Of a DNA stretch of 64,000 nt, positions 9,455 through 20,019 are shown piece by piece. The position numbers were made by a program, and so were the translations under genes. Source of the stretch: Nitrospirota bacterium (lineage in GTDB: Bacteria > Nitrospirota > Nitrospiria > Nitrospirales > Nitrospiraceae); assembly GCA_026387665.1 (NCBI GenBank), contig JAPLLG010000013.1:124001-188000 (forward strand), in the 5' to 3' direction. The notes under the pieces were generated by a model. The model did no database searches and had not been told where the DNA came from. It worked only from the letters and a program-made list of their open reading frames with translations. The stretch's first letter is position 1, and each line of letters starts with the position of its first letter.

Positions 9455-10280
9455 AGGGCTCGACGCATTGTTGCCTGCGGCCAAACCTGCATCCACCCCG
9501 GACATGCCGGATATTCAGCATCTGCGGGTCGATGCGATTGTGCCCAACCGGTATCAGCCGAGACAAACGTTTGCCCCGCAGGAACTGGCGGAACTCACGG
9601 CCTCACTGAAGCAAAGCGGATTGTTGCAGCCAATTTTGGTGCGCCGCAAGGGCGACGGAATCTACGAACTCATTTCCGGTGAACGACGCTGGCGCGCGAC
9701 AAAAGATGCGGGACTCGACACGATTCAAGCGGTCATTCGCAATTGCGGCGATGAAGAATCTGTCGTCCTGGCGCTGGTGGAAAATCTTCAACGGGCAGAC
9801 CTGAACCCCATGGAAATGGCCAGGGCCTACCATCGGATGATGAACGAATTTGGGCTTACGCAGGACATAATTGCGCAACGAGTCGGGTGTGAACGATCCT
9901 CCATCGCCAATATCGTACGCCTCATCAATCTGCCCTCAGAGGTTCAACAGCTCATCGAACTGAACCAGCTTTCCATGGGCCATGCGAAGGTCATTCTTGG
10001 TCTTTCGAACCCAAGTGAGCAGCTTCGGGTCGCCAAGCTCGTGGTCACCAAAACATTATCGGTGAGAGAGACGGAAAAACTCGTAGAAGCCTCGCCAGTT
10101 GCGAAGAATCGCAAGACCAAAGAGCTCCGCCGGACGCCCTGGTTCGACGTCGAGGAGCGGCTGCAAAAACGATTGGGCACCAAGGTCTCGATCCAAAAAG
10201 GCAGACGCGGCGGGAAAATTGTCATTCACTACTTCTCACCGCCTGAGCTCGACGGAATTCTTGAAACCCTTCTGAGCTAA
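9432..10280 (+). CDS. parB: Chromosome-partitioning protein ParB (Spo0J/Noc family)
   Basis: The protein has 282 residues. It starts [15 protein letters not shown], the conserved ParA-stimulating N-terminal segment. The CTP-binding ParB N-domain follows with [20 protein letters not shown] and the GERRWRA motif. A helix-turn-helix that reads parS comes next ([20 protein letters not shown]), then a C-terminal dimerisation region. It loads at the two parS sites just upstream of its own operon. The ATG lies inside the last codons of parA. A hairpin 15 nt after the stop probably ends the transcript. Confidence 0.97.
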   Translation: MEKKALGRGLDALLPAAKPASTPDMPDIQHLRVDAIVPNRYQPRQTFAPQELAELTASLKQSGLLQPILVRRKGDGIYELISGERRWRATKDAGLDTIQAVIRNCGDEESVVLALVENLQRADLNPMEMARAYHRMMNEFGLTQDIIAQRVGCERSSIANIVRLINLPSEVQQLIELNQLSMGHAKVILGLSNPSEQLRVAKLVVTKTLSVRETEKLVEASPVAKNRKTKELRRTPWFDVEERLQKRLGTKVSIQKGRRGGKIVIHYFSPPELDGILETLLS

Positions 10281-10294
10281 TTCACACCCGTTCC

Positions 10295-10323
10295 TGCCCT
10301 TAACACTCGTGCTGGCGAGGGCA
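10295..10323 (+). terminator. Probable terminator after parB
   Basis: TGCCCT (10295-10300) pairs with AGGGCA (10318-10323), and CTCG/CGAG adds an inner stem. It is followed by the T-rich TATTTATTGCTCTCTT. It starts 15 nt after the parB stop and separates it from the bactofilin genes. Confidence 0.5.
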
Positions 10324-10438
10324 TATTTATTGCTCTCTTACTCATGATTCAGCTCGTCCGTACCGTCTATCCTATATAAGCATACAGGATCGCGGTCACG
10401 GTGAAACACTGGCACTAACTCGAGGAGGCGCACTCATT

Positions 10439-10930
10439 ATGTGGGACGTGAAACAAGACGTGCAGAATTCGGTCGAACAGGAACGGGACGACATCACGGA
10501 TCTCACAACCAACCCAGCGACCAAAGATGCCGGGGGCATTATTGCCTTCGTCGGAAAAGGCGTCGAGTTCAACGGCACCATCACCTATAGCGGCACGGTC
10601 AGAATTGACGGCTATCTCAACGGGGAAATTCACACGGACGGCATACTGCTGGTGGGGGAAAATGCCGTCATTCAGGCCAAAATCACGGCCGGAACGATCA
10701 TCTGCAAGGGAAAGATCACCGGCGATATCGTGGCCAAAGAGCGCGTGAAGCTCCGCGACCCGGCGGTGGTGAGCGGAAGCGTGAAGACGCCCGTCCTGTC
10801 CGTAGAAGACGGCGTGCTGTTCAATGGCGACCTTGAAATGGTTCGCGCAGCGCACGCGCTTCCCCGGGAAATCCCGGCGCGCGAGGTTGGCGTCATCGCG
10901 CAGCCGGAATTGAAACGTGCGAATGCTTAG
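10439..10930 (+). CDS. Bactofilin (polymer-forming cytoskeletal protein), copy 1
   Basis: The protein has 163 residues. The central region (about 40-140) is a run of beta-helix repeats with regularly spaced Gly and hydrophobic residues: GKGVEFNGTITYSGTVRIDG, LLVGENAVIQAKITAGTIIC and GKITGDIVAKERVKL. This is the bactofilin (DUF583) pattern, with short disordered tails at both ends. Bactofilins self-assemble into filaments without nucleotide and serve as scaffolds for cell shape, stalks or, in some bacteria, ParABS positioning. A GAGGAGG ribosome site precedes the ATG. The gene lies directly after parB and just before a second bactofilin, which makes a link with segregation or envelope synthesis an attractive inference. 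Confidence 0.93.
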   Translation: MWDVKQDVQNSVEQERDDITDLTTNPATKDAGGIIAFVGKGVEFNGTITYSGTVRIDGYLNGEIHTDGILLVGENAVIQAKITAGTIICKGKITGDIVAKERVKLRDPAVVSGSVKTPVLSVEDGVLFNGDLEMVRAAHALPREIPAREVGVIAQPELKRANA

Positions 10931-11017
10931 ATCACGTATATACCTAGGTATATTGCCCTCATGCCTTCGCCCTGGTAATGGCTTATGCGCGGTCCGCCCG
11001 CGCCGCAGGAGGCCATG

Positions 11018-11443
11018 ATGTGGGCAATGAAGGAATGGGGCCAGCACGCCGAATCCGCCGACGAGAACTTCACGCTCATGGCCAAGAGCATGAACTTCAA
11101 AGGCGTGATGACGTTCACCGGCACCGTTCAGATCGATGGTCGCGTCGAGGGCGAACTCCACATCATCGGGACGCTGATCGTCGGCGAGCATGCGGTGATC
11201 AAGGGCCTCATATCGACCGGCACACTCATCAATAGCGGCAAGATCAACGGCACGATCACCGCCACGGAGAAAATTCAGATTCTGAAGCCCGGCCTGCTGG
11301 TCGGCGAGATCCGCACCCCGGTGATCGCCATCGAGGAGGGCTCGCAATTCCAAGGCACCTGCGATATGGGCATCCAGCACCTGCATGACGACCGTGCCGT
11401 GCCGATCGGCACGCCCCACGGTCTTGCCGCATCCTCGCATTAA
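11018..11443 (+). CDS. Bactofilin (polymer-forming cytoskeletal protein), copy 2
   Basis: The protein has 141 residues from the ATG at 11018, chosen because AGGAGG ends 5 nt upstream and because the resulting MWAMK start mirrors the MWDVK start of the first bactofilin. The beta-helix core runs from about 28 to 120 (FKGVMTFTGTVQIDGRVEGE, HIIGTLIVGEHAVIKGLI, SGKINGTITATEKIQIL). It is shorter than its neighbour, lacks part of the N-terminal extension, and has a His-rich C-terminus. The two copies are diverged paralogues and could copolymerise. They are separated by an 87-nt gap, so they are probably cotranscribed. Confidence 0.92.
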   Translation: MWAMKEWGQHAESADENFTLMAKSMNFKGVMTFTGTVQIDGRVEGELHIIGTLIVGEHAVIKGLISTGTLINSGKINGTITATEKIQILKPGLLVGEIRTPVIAIEEGSQFQGTCDMGIQHLHDDRAVPIGTPHGLAASSH

Positions 11444-11491
11444 CGGCCAGCCCCCTAGCCCTTTCGTTGCCCACTCAGTACAATAGCCCCC

Positions 11492-12574
11492 ATGACTCGT
11501 CCAACAGTTCTTCTCGGCATGAGCGGTGGGGTGGACAGCTCCGTTGCGGCAGCGCTCCTGGTTCGCCAGGGCTACGATGTCCAGGGCGTCACGCTTCAGG
11601 TCTGGGAACATGAAGACGAAACGGTGGCGGCCTCCAAAAAATGGGAGGAGCGCGGCTGCTGCAAAGTCGGCATCGCCCGCTACGTAGCGCAAACCTTGAA
11701 AATTCCGCATGAGGTCGTCGACACCAGGCAAACCTTTCGGACCGGTGTCATCGACGACTTTCTAGCCGGGTACCTCGATGGCACCACACCCAATCCCTGC
11801 GTCCGGTGCAATGAGCGCGTGAAACTGCGCGGTCTCATCGAACTGGCGGATGCCCGCGGGATCAATTATGTCGCCACCGGCCACTATGTCCGCATTGGCG
11901 AATCCCAAGGCCTCCCGACGCTCCACCGGGCGACCGATCCCAAGAAAGACCAAAGCTACTTTCTCTATCGCCTCCGTCAGCCCTGGCTCTCTCGCTTGCT
12001 CTTTCCCGTAGGGGCCATGCAAAAAGCCGATGTCTGGAAGGAAGCGGAAGCCCTGGGCCTTCCTGTCGACGAATTGAAGGAAAGCCAGGAAATCTGCTTC
12101 GTGAGCCATGGCGATTACCGGACTTTCATCGAGAAAGAAGCCCCTGCGGCCAAAAAGTCCGGGGCCTTCGTGGACGAAGAGGGACGACATTTAGGTGATC
12201 ACGAAGGGGTCGCCTTCTATACACCAGGCCAACGACGGGGCCTCGGAATTGCGACAGGCCGCAGGCTATACGTGCAGCAAGTCCAGCCCGCCACCAATAC
12301 GGTTGTCCTCGGGACGGAAGAGTCGCTGCGCCGCGATCAATGCGATGTCGCGGACCTGAATCTCTTCGACCCCACCCTACTCACCGGCGCAACGGACGTA
12401 ACGGTGAAGGTCCGCTATGCCACGCCTGCAGCCCCTGCCACCCTCCAGCCCCTTTCAGATGGCGCCCTTCGCATTCTCTTCCACGAGCCACAGCGCGCCT
12501 TGAGCCCGGGACAGTCCGCAGTCTTCTATCGAGAAGATCGCGTGCTCGGCGGCGGCATCATCCAGTCGTTCTAA
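11492..12574 (+). CDS. mnmA: tRNA-specific 2-thiouridylase MnmA
   Basis: The protein has 360 residues. The PP-loop ATP-pyrophosphatase motif SGGVDSSVAAALL is at the N-terminus. The first catalytic Cys lies in NPCVRCNERVK. The second lies in ESQEICFVSHGDYR, and the DQSYFLYRL tRNA-contact motif is present. MnmA adds the 2-thio group to the wobble uridine of Lys, Glu and Gln tRNAs, complementing MnmE/MnmG encoded 4-6 kb upstream. The sulfur donor chain (TusBCDE in E. coli) is of interest because DsrE-family genes occur near 61 kb in this window. Confidence 0.96.
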   Translation: MTRPTVLLGMSGGVDSSVAAALLVRQGYDVQGVTLQVWEHEDETVAASKKWEERGCCKVGIARYVAQTLKIPHEVVDTRQTFRTGVIDDFLAGYLDGTTPNPCVRCNERVKLRGLIELADARGINYVATGHYVRIGESQGLPTLHRATDPKKDQSYFLYRLRQPWLSRLLFPVGAMQKADVWKEAEALGLPVDELKESQEICFVSHGDYRTFIEKEAPAAKKSGAFVDEEGRHLGDHEGVAFYTPGQRRGLGIATGRRLYVQQVQPATNTVVLGTEESLRRDQCDVADLNLFDPTLLTGATDVTVKVRYATPAAPATLQPLSDGALRILFHEPQRALSPGQSAVFYREDRVLGGGIIQSF

Positions 12575-12599
12575 CTTCTTTCGCGCCCACAGCATCGTA

Positions 12600-12629
12600 T
12601 TGACAGTTCTCCGTTGCCAATGCTAACTT
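12600..12629 (+). promoter_or_regulatory. Probable sigma-70 promoter of the atpHAGDC operon
   Basis: TTGACA (12600-12605), an 18-nt spacer and TAACTT (12624-12629) preceded by TGC, i.e. an extended -10. Transcription would start near 12636, leaving a leader of roughly 65 nt to the GTG chosen for atpH and arguing against the GTG at 12645. Confidence 0.55.
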
Positions 12630-12701
12630 GGCGCGCCACTTTTCGTGCACACGCACGAAGGTTTCCTTTTTGCCAAAAAGAAGAACGAACGGACCAGCAT
12701 A

Positions 12702-13241
12702 GTGATAAAGACAGCAGTTGCGCGACGTTACGCACAGGCGCTCTTTGAGCTACTCGACGCATCCACGATTGAATCGACCCGCACCGCACTGACGGGGCTG
12801 GGGGACGCGATCAAGGACTCCGCTTCGCTACGCCATGTCGTGGCCTCGCCGAGCTTCGGCGCCGAAGAAAAGATCGCCGTCCTCGCAGAACTTGGTTCAC
12901 GCCTGGGATGCCCGCCGGTCGGAAAAACCTTTCTCGCGCAGTTGGTGAAAAAGAATCGCGTCGGCTTTCTCCCGGAAATCGCCGAGGCCTTCGCCAAGCT
13001 TGCCGATGCGTCGAAAGGCACCCAGCAAATTACCGTGTCCTCCGCGGCGGCCCTGCCCTCAGCGGAACAAGATCGAATCAGCACTCGTTTACGCGAGATG
13101 CTCAAGCGTCAGGTTGACGTGACCTTTCACACGGATGCCCGCCATCTCGCCGGCGTTCAGATTCAGCTCGGGAGCACGGTGGTCGATAGCACCGTCCGTG
13201 GGCGGTTACAAGCGATGCAGAGTTTGTTGACTAAGGAGTAG
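12702..13241 (+). CDS. atpH: ATP synthase F1 delta subunit
   Basis: The protein has 179 residues from the GTG at 12702, giving the typical start [16 protein letters not shown]. The OSCP/delta fold is shown by [21 protein letters not shown] and the C-terminal [19 protein letters not shown]. Delta links F1 to the peripheral stalk. An upstream GTG (12645) would add 19 basic residues that the family lacks. The start sits behind a plausible promoter, and the stop lies 2 nt before atpA. The operon contains only delta, alpha, gamma, beta and epsilon. The Fo genes are not in the window. Confidence 0.93.
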   Translation: MIKTAVARRYAQALFELLDASTIESTRTALTGLGDAIKDSASLRHVVASPSFGAEEKIAVLAELGSRLGCPPVGKTFLAQLVKKNRVGFLPEIAEAFAKLADASKGTQQITVSSAAALPSAEQDRISTRLREMLKRQVDVTFHTDARHLAGVQIQLGSTVVDSTVRGRLQAMQSLLTKE

Positions 13242-13243
13242 CC

Positions 13244-14761
13244 ATGCAGATCAAGGCAGAAGAAATCAGTTCGATTATCAAAGAAAAGATCAAAGGCTTC
13301 GACAAACAGGTCGACGTCAAGGAGACCGGCTCCGTCATCCAGGTCGGAGACGGCATCGCCAAGGTCTATGGTCTGGACGGCGCGATGGCCGGCGAAATGC
13401 TCGAGTTCCCAGGCGGCCTCTACGGGATCGCGCTCAACCTGGAAGAAGACAATGTCGGCGCCGTCCTCATGGGCGATGACGTCGGGGTCAAGGAAGGCGA
13501 TCCGGTCAAGCGCACGGGACGCATTGCAGAGGTTCCGGTCGGCGAAGCCTTAATCGGCCGTGTGGTCAACGCCATCGGCCAGCCCATCGACGGCAAGGGT
13601 CCGATCAATTCAACCCTCTCATCCCGCATCGAAGTCGTGGCCCCCGGCGTGAACACGCGCCAGTCCGTGCGCGAACCCCTGCAGACCGGGATCAAGGCCA
13701 TTGATGCCATGATCCCTATCGGCCGCGGCCAGCGTGAGTTGATCATCGGCGACCGGCAGACCGGCAAGACCGCCATCGCCGTCGATACGATCATCAATCA
13801 AAAGGGCCTCAACGTATTTTGCATCTATGTTGCCATCGGGCAGAAACGCTCAACCGTGGCTCGCGTCGTCAAGACGCTCGAAGAGAACCACGCGATGGAA
13901 TACACCATCGTGGTGGCGGCCACCGCAAGCGATGCGGCGCCCATGCAGTACCTGGCGCCCTTCTCCGGCGCAGCCATCGGCGAATATTTCCGGGATAACG
14001 GCAAGCATGCCCTGATCGTCTACGATGATCTCTCCAAGCATGCCGTGGCCTATCGCCAGTTGTCTCTCTTGCTCCGTCGTCCGCCGGGCCGCGAAGCCTA
14101 TCCTGGCGACGTGTTCTATCTGCACTCCCGGTTATTGGAGCGCGCGGCCAAACTCAGTGATGCGCTCGGAGGGGGAAGCCTCACCGCATTGCCCATCATT
14201 GAAACGCAAGCCGGCGACGTATCCGCCTATATTCCGACCAACGTCATTTCGATCACCGATGGACAGATCTATCTCGGGAGCGATCTGTTCTACTCCGGTA
14301 TCCGCCCCGCGATTAACGTCGGTCTCTCCGTCTCCCGCGTCGGAGGTTCGGCCCAGATCAAGACCATGAAGCAGGTGGCCGGTACCCTTCGGCTCGACCT
14401 TGCGCAATACCGCGAAATGGCGGCCTTCTCGCAGTTCGGCAGCGAACTCGATAAAGCGACCCAGATGCAGCTCGCGCGCGGCGTGCGCATGGTGGAATTG
14501 CTCAAGCAGGGACAATACAAGCCCATGCCGGTGGCCGATCAAGTGCTGTCGATTTACTCCGGCGTCAACGGATACCTGGACGATGTCGCCGTCGACAAAG
14601 TGCAACAGTTTGAAGCCGACCTGCTGCACTATGTCCAACAGCACCATCCCGAACTGAAAAAAGAAATCGCCAGCATCGGAAAAATCGACGACAAGGTTGG
14701 CGCCAGACTGAAAGAAATCATCGCGACCTTTAAACAGAAGATGGGATACGGCGCCAAGTAG
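13244..14761 (+). CDS. atpA: ATP synthase F1 alpha subunit
   Basis: The protein has 505 residues, the standard length. The N-terminal beta barrel contains [21 protein letters not shown]. The Walker A motif is [34 protein letters not shown] and the arginine-finger region ISVTDGQ-like sequence ([10 protein letters not shown], then [17 protein letters not shown]) are intact. Alpha carries the non-catalytic nucleotide sites of F1. The ribosome site TAAGGAG overlaps the end of atpH. Translation is likely coupled. Confidence 0.98.
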   Translation: MQIKAEEISSIIKEKIKGFDKQVDVKETGSVIQVGDGIAKVYGLDGAMAGEMLEFPGGLYGIALNLEEDNVGAVLMGDDVGVKEGDPVKRTGRIAEVPVGEALIGRVVNAIGQPIDGKGPINSTLSSRIEVVAPGVNTRQSVREPLQTGIKAIDAMIPIGRGQRELIIGDRQTGKTAIAVDTIINQKGLNVFCIYVAIGQKRSTVARVVKTLEENHAMEYTIVVAATASDAAPMQYLAPFSGAAIGEYFRDNGKHALIVYDDLSKHAVAYRQLSLLLRRPPGREAYPGDVFYLHSRLLERAAKLSDALGGGSLTALPIIETQAGDVSAYIPTNVISITDGQIYLGSDLFYSGIRPAINVGLSVSRVGGSAQIKTMKQVAGTLRLDLAQYREMAAFSQFGSELDKATQMQLARGVRMVELLKQGQYKPMPVADQVLSIYSGVNGYLDDVAVDKVQQFEADLLHYVQQHHPELKKEIASIGKIDDKVGARLKEIIATFKQKMGYGAK

Positions 14762-14826
14762 CCGCAGCGCCTCGCCTTCAGCCTTGAGCTGAACGCGAAA
14801 GCCTGATTGCTGAAAGCCAAGAAACC

Positions 14827-15705
14827 ATGCCGAGCCTTCAATCACTACGTCGTAAAATTGCGGCGTTTAAAAATACGCAGAAGATTACCAAGGCCATGAA
14901 GATGGTGGCCGCGGCCAAGCTGAAACGGTCGCAGGACCGCATTCTGGCTGCCAGGCCCTATGCCCTGAAAATGCGTGGCGTGCTCAGCAACTTAAGCCAA
15001 CGTGTAAACCGGGCCTCCCACCCTCTGCTGCAAAAACGCGAAGGCAAAAAAGTCGAAGTCCTCGTCATCACGAGCGATCGCGGGCTGTGCGGCGGATTCA
15101 ATGGCAATATCGTGCGGAAGAGTTCGGAGTTCGTGCGGGAATGCGAAGCCCGTGGATTACAAGTCAACTTGAGCATCGTGGGACGTAAGGGGCGCGATTA
15201 TTTTCGTCGCCGCACCTGGCCGATCAGGCAAGAGTGGACCGGCATCTTCGATAAGCTCACGTTCGAACATGCCATCGATATCGGCAGCGACCTGACCGAC
15301 CACTTCGTCAAGGGCACATTCGACGAACTCTACATCGTCTATAACGAGTTCAAATCCGCCATTCAGCAGCGCGTGATCGTGGAGAAACTGTTCCCCGTCG
15401 ATGCCGCAGCCGAGTTCGGAGCCGCGCAGGCGGAAGGCACGACCGGAGGCAGCTACTTCTATGAGCCGGACGAAGCCGAACTCTTAAACGTCTTTATTCC
15501 GAAACATTTCCAGACGCAGACGTTTCGCATTCTGCTGGAATCGGCCGCGGCGGAACATGGCGCCCGCATGGCGGCCATGGACGGTGCGACGCGCAACGCC
15601 GGACAACTGATCAAGAAAGTGACCTTGCATTACAACAAGACCCGCCAGACCGCGATTACTAAAGAACTGATGGATATCGTCGGCGGCGCCGAAGCGCTGA
15701 AATAG
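14827..15705 (+). CDS. atpG: ATP synthase F1 gamma subunit
   Basis: The protein has 292 residues. The N-terminal helix SLRRKIAAFKNTQKITKAMKMVAA and the C-terminal helix MDGATRNAGQLIKKVTLHYNKTRQ..ITKELMDIVGGAEAL form the rotating coiled-coil shaft of F1. The Rossmann-like middle contains LVITSDRGLCGGFNGNI. All are hallmarks of AtpG. It follows atpA after a 65-nt spacer made of a small imperfect repeat (TTCAGCCTT, GCTGAA words) noted separately. Confidence 0.98.
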   Translation: MPSLQSLRRKIAAFKNTQKITKAMKMVAAAKLKRSQDRILAARPYALKMRGVLSNLSQRVNRASHPLLQKREGKKVEVLVITSDRGLCGGFNGNIVRKSSEFVRECEARGLQVNLSIVGRKGRDYFRRRTWPIRQEWTGIFDKLTFEHAIDIGSDLTDHFVKGTFDELYIVYNEFKSAIQQRVIVEKLFPVDAAAEFGAAQAEGTTGGSYFYEPDEAELLNVFIPKHFQTQTFRILLESAAAEHGARMAAMDGATRNAGQLIKKVTLHYNKTRQTAITKELMDIVGGAEALK

Positions 15706-15729
15706 TCCGCCACGTTGAAGAAGGAGTGA

Positions 15730-17175
<1,446 letters not shown>

Positions 17176-17191
17176 GCAGCGGGTGAACCGA

Positions 17192-17259
17192 GCGTCCTCC
17201 TTGCTCGCGCAACGCGCGGTCTCGGAAGACCCTCGTTGGACGCGCGCAGGGGAGGACGC
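17192..17259 (+). repeat. Long imperfect hairpin between atpD and atpC
   Basis: The outer arms GCGTCCTCC (17192-17200) and GGAGGACGC (17251-17259) pair exactly. The middle arms TTGCTCGCGCAACGCGCGG and its partner are largely complementary, and the apex is GGTCT-CGGA-AGACC. The whole 68 nt fold into one stalk inside the operon. It lacks a U tract, so it is more likely an RNA-stability or processing element, or a mobile palindromic repeat, than a terminator. Confidence 0.7.
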
Positions 17260-17304
17260 ATCGCTCCTCCCGCTTTCTGAGTGAAGTAAGGAAATAGGAA
17301 GAAG

Positions 17305-17724
17305 ATGGCTGGGAAGATTTTACTAGAAGTGGTGACGCCGGATAAGTTGCTCTTGAGCCAGCAGGTGGATGAGGTCATCGCACCGGGCTCAGAGGGTGAG
17401 TTCGGCGTCTTGCCGGGACATTGCCATTTCCTTTCTACGTTGCGTATCGGCGAGCTTCGCTATCGCGTCGGGGACCAGACCAACCATATGGCGGTCCTCT
17501 GGGGTTACGCAGAAGTCACACCGACCAAAGTGACCATCATGGCCGAGATCGCCGAAAAGGCTGAAGACATCGACGTGGAGCGGGCTCAGGCTGCCTTCGA
17601 GAAGGCCGAAGAACGACTCAAGGCCGGCGGCCTCCCCTCCGAAGTCAAAGAAGCAGAAATCAGTCTTGAAAAAGCCCGTCTCCGCAAAAAGATCGCCGAC
17701 CGAGCCCGCAAGACCGGCCACTGA
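17305..17724 (+). CDS. atpC: ATP synthase F1 epsilon subunit
   Basis: The protein has 139 residues. The N-terminal beta sandwich has ILLEVVTPDKLLLSQQVDEV, APGSEGEFGVLPGHCHFLSTL and a WGYAEVTPTKVTIMAE strand. A two-helix C-terminus follows (IDVERAQAAFEKAEERL and LEKARLRKKIADRAR). Epsilon joins gamma to the c-ring and can inhibit hydrolysis through its C-terminal helices. It is the last gene of the atpHAGDC cluster. An inverted repeat 60 nt after the stop probably ends transcription. Confidence 0.97.
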   Translation: MAGKILLEVVTPDKLLLSQQVDEVIAPGSEGEFGVLPGHCHFLSTLRIGELRYRVGDQTNHMAVLWGYAEVTPTKVTIMAEIAEKAEDIDVERAQAAFEKAEERLKAGGLPSEVKEAEISLEKARLRKKIADRARKTGH

Positions 17725-17783
17725 CGTCCCTCTCAGATCATCCAACAGCACAACAGCAGACTCCACGGAGTTCCTGCCTCAGT

Positions 17784-17818
17784 TCAAGATGCAGGGTCAC
17801 GGACCTCTGCCATCTTGA
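17784..17818 (+). terminator. Inverted repeat after atpC, likely 3' end of the atp operon
   Basis: TCAAGATG (17784-17791) pairs with CATCTTGA (17811-17818), with additional pairing inside (GGTC/GACC) and CTCAG/CTGAG flanking. No clear U tract follows, so termination efficiency is uncertain. Confidence 0.45.
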
Positions 17819-17879
17819 CTGCTGAGAGCCCCTCCATTATGTTCGACTCGTGACCACCCATCCTCAGAAGCGCAACAGA

Positions 17880-18785
17880 ATGCCGGGATCATTCCCCTGG
17901 AGCAAGATCGCTCTCGCCGCGACCTTGCTGCTCTGTCTGGGCTGCGCAGGCCCGCCCATCATAAGCCGTCCCGTGCAGACCGAACCATCCTGGTTCGTCA
18001 GACTGGATTCCTATCAGGAAACCAGCCCCTCATCAGACCATCGCTATGACCATCCGGCAACCTGGACGACGGAGGAACTCTCCGCCATTCTCAGCCGGCT
18101 CCTCCTCGAAGAGCAACGAGGGATCCTGGATACAGCCAAACCCCCACGGCCGGTGTTCTCACAGGAAGACATCAACCGGCTCGCCCCGGCTATCCAAAAT
18201 GCGTTTCGGACGGCCCGCCCCCACGAGTGGCTATCCTTTCATCTGACAGAACCATCTGGCAACGCGATCACATCAGGCGGTCTCTTCATAAAGAATGGCC
18301 GCTTACACATCATACTGGCCAATCACCAAGAGCCAGGCTCGGCGGAAAATCCTGACGTGAAAATGGTCTCAGCCAACCCCCTCCGCTCCATGAGGGGAAC
18401 AAGGGGGAGCCTGCAGTTTGAATCACCGCGATTTACGATGGGCACAGAACCAAACTGGTCCGGCGGCCATGCTGCATCAGCCAGTGAGTTGGTGCTCGAC
18501 CACCAGGCCTTCCTGGCTTTTCTCCGTTTGCCTATCGCGTCGCCCCCACAGCCAACCGCCTCAATGCCCAAAGCGCCTCAGTCTGAAAACGCCTCCCCAT
18601 CCAATACAGTCACAAGCAAGAAAGAGCCAAGCCAGAAAGACCCCCTTCTCACCTTGCAGAAAGAAGTCGATCGACTGAAGCAAAAGATTGAGGATCAGGA
18701 ACGAGAAATCGCTAAACTCAAGCAATCTGCGGGACAACCACTCCCGCCTCGGACAAGGCCAACGAAGCCAAAAACACGTCCTTGA
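17880..18785 (+). CDS. Lipoprotein of unknown function with C-terminal coiled coil
   Basis: The protein has 301 residues from the ATG at 17880. A GTG at 17850 would add 10 residues. A signal peptide ends in the lipobox CLGC (Cys22), so it is predicted to be lipid-anchored. A globular part follows with no family I recognise; it contains PATWTTEELSAILSRLLLEE and EWLSFHLTEPSGNAITSGGL. Then come a Pro/Ser/Thr-rich linker (about 215-260) and a coiled coil (LTLQKEVDRLKQKIEDQERE) ending in a Pro/Arg/Lys-rich tail. The architecture suggests an envelope scaffold or tether. There is no operon partner, since rluD starts 220 nt downstream. Confidence 0.8.
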   Translation: MPGSFPWSKIALAATLLLCLGCAGPPIISRPVQTEPSWFVRLDSYQETSPSSDHRYDHPATWTTEELSAILSRLLLEEQRGILDTAKPPRPVFSQEDINRLAPAIQNAFRTARPHEWLSFHLTEPSGNAITSGGLFIKNGRLHIILANHQEPGSAENPDVKMVSANPLRSMRGTRGSLQFESPRFTMGTEPNWSGGHAASASELVLDHQAFLAFLRLPIASPPQPTASMPKAPQSENASPSNTVTSKKEPSQKDPLLTLQKEVDRLKQKIEDQEREIAKLKQSAGQPLPPRTRPTKPKTRP

Positions 18786-19005
18786 GTCCTGACAGAAAAA
18801 TCCGGAAGCAACAACGAACGCGCAGACCCTTCATGAGGCGGTCCACCCATCACATAGTTTTCTCCCTCCTGCATCGGATCAACCTTGCGGACAGTAGCTT
18901 TGCCCCAGCCAAAGACGAGGGAGCCGGATCGACAAGCCTCCAATTGCAATTGCGCCGCTCGCTACAGTAGCGTGGCCTCAACGAACTGGTGAGGGCAATG
19001 TATCT

Positions 19006-19971
19006 ATGGTGACAGAGTTTGTCGTGACGGCCGGTGAGCAGCCCAAACGGTTGGATGTCTTTCTGGTCAATCGCGAGCCGAAATTATCGCGGTCGGCCCT
19101 ACAACGGCTGATCGGGCAAGGGCGCGTGCGGATCAACGGTCAGGTCGTCAAGCCCAGCCAAAAGATCAAGCCAGGCGACAGCATTGCCTTCGACATTCCC
19201 AAAGCAGAGCCGCTCGACCTCAAAGGCGAGGCCATCCCCCTGGAAATCCTCTACGAGGACGATGTGTTGCTGCTCCTGAACAAACCATCCGGCTTGGTCG
19301 TCCATCCTGCGCCGGGCCATTGGGCCGGCACCCTGGTCAATGCTCTCCTCCACCATTTCCAAACCTCCGGCGGCACAGTGTCGACGATCGGGGGGAAAGA
19401 ACGGCCTGGGCTGGTCCATCGGCTGGACAAGGACACCTCCGGGGTAATGGTGATCGCCAAGACCGATGAGGCCCATCGTGCCCTGTCCGCTCAATTCAAA
19501 CATCACACGATCACCAGGGTCTACGAAGCGCTGATCTTAGGCGTGCCGAAAAAAGGTCATGGGTTGATCGATCTGGCCATCGGCCGTGATAAGAAAGAAC
19601 GGAAAAAATTCTCCGCCCATACGGCGCGTCCCAAGGAATCCGTGACGGAATACAAGGTCGACCATCGCTTCGGCAAACTGGCAGCTCATGTGCTCTTGTA
19701 TCCACGCACAGGCAGGACACACCAGCTCCGCGTCCACCTGACCTCTCTGGGCCATCCAATTCTGGGAGATCAGACCTATGGAGGAAAGAGAGTCTGCGAC
19801 GTCGAAGGAGTCGAGATTCCCCGCGTGATGCTCCACGCTAGGACCCTGGGGTTCAAGCACCCCTCGACCGGTGAATTTCATGAATATACAAAAGCCCTCC
19901 CCTCCGATATGGAAGAGGTGTTTCAGGCGCTCGACGGACTTACGCCTCCTCCCGGCACGAAGAAATCTTGA
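19006..19971 (+). CDS. rluD: RluD-type 23S rRNA pseudouridine synthase
   Basis: The protein has 321 residues. The N-terminal S4 RNA-binding domain (RLDVFLVNREPKLSRSALQRL, then GRVRINGQVVKPSQKIKPGD) precedes the catalytic domain. That domain has the invariant HRLDKDTSGVMVIAK containing the nucleophilic Asp, plus PRTGRTHQLRVHL and HPILGDQTYG. The RluA/RluC/RluD family isomerises uridines in 23S rRNA helices. RluD is the best fit by domain order and length, but exact target positions cannot be read from sequence. The ATG at 19006 has only weak ribosome-site support (GAGGGCAA upstream). Confidence 0.9.
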   Translation: MVTEFVVTAGEQPKRLDVFLVNREPKLSRSALQRLIGQGRVRINGQVVKPSQKIKPGDSIAFDIPKAEPLDLKGEAIPLEILYEDDVLLLLNKPSGLVVHPAPGHWAGTLVNALLHHFQTSGGTVSTIGGKERPGLVHRLDKDTSGVMVIAKTDEAHRALSAQFKHHTITRVYEALILGVPKKGHGLIDLAIGRDKKERKKFSAHTARPKESVTEYKVDHRFGKLAAHVLLYPRTGRTHQLRVHLTSLGHPILGDQTYGGKRVCDVEGVEIPRVMLHARTLGFKHPSTGEFHEYTKALPSDMEEVFQALDGLTPPPGTKKS

Positions 19972-20019
19972 CAGGCCCCTCAACTTGGCGTAAGCAATGC
20001 CCCCTCGAAGGATGACTCT

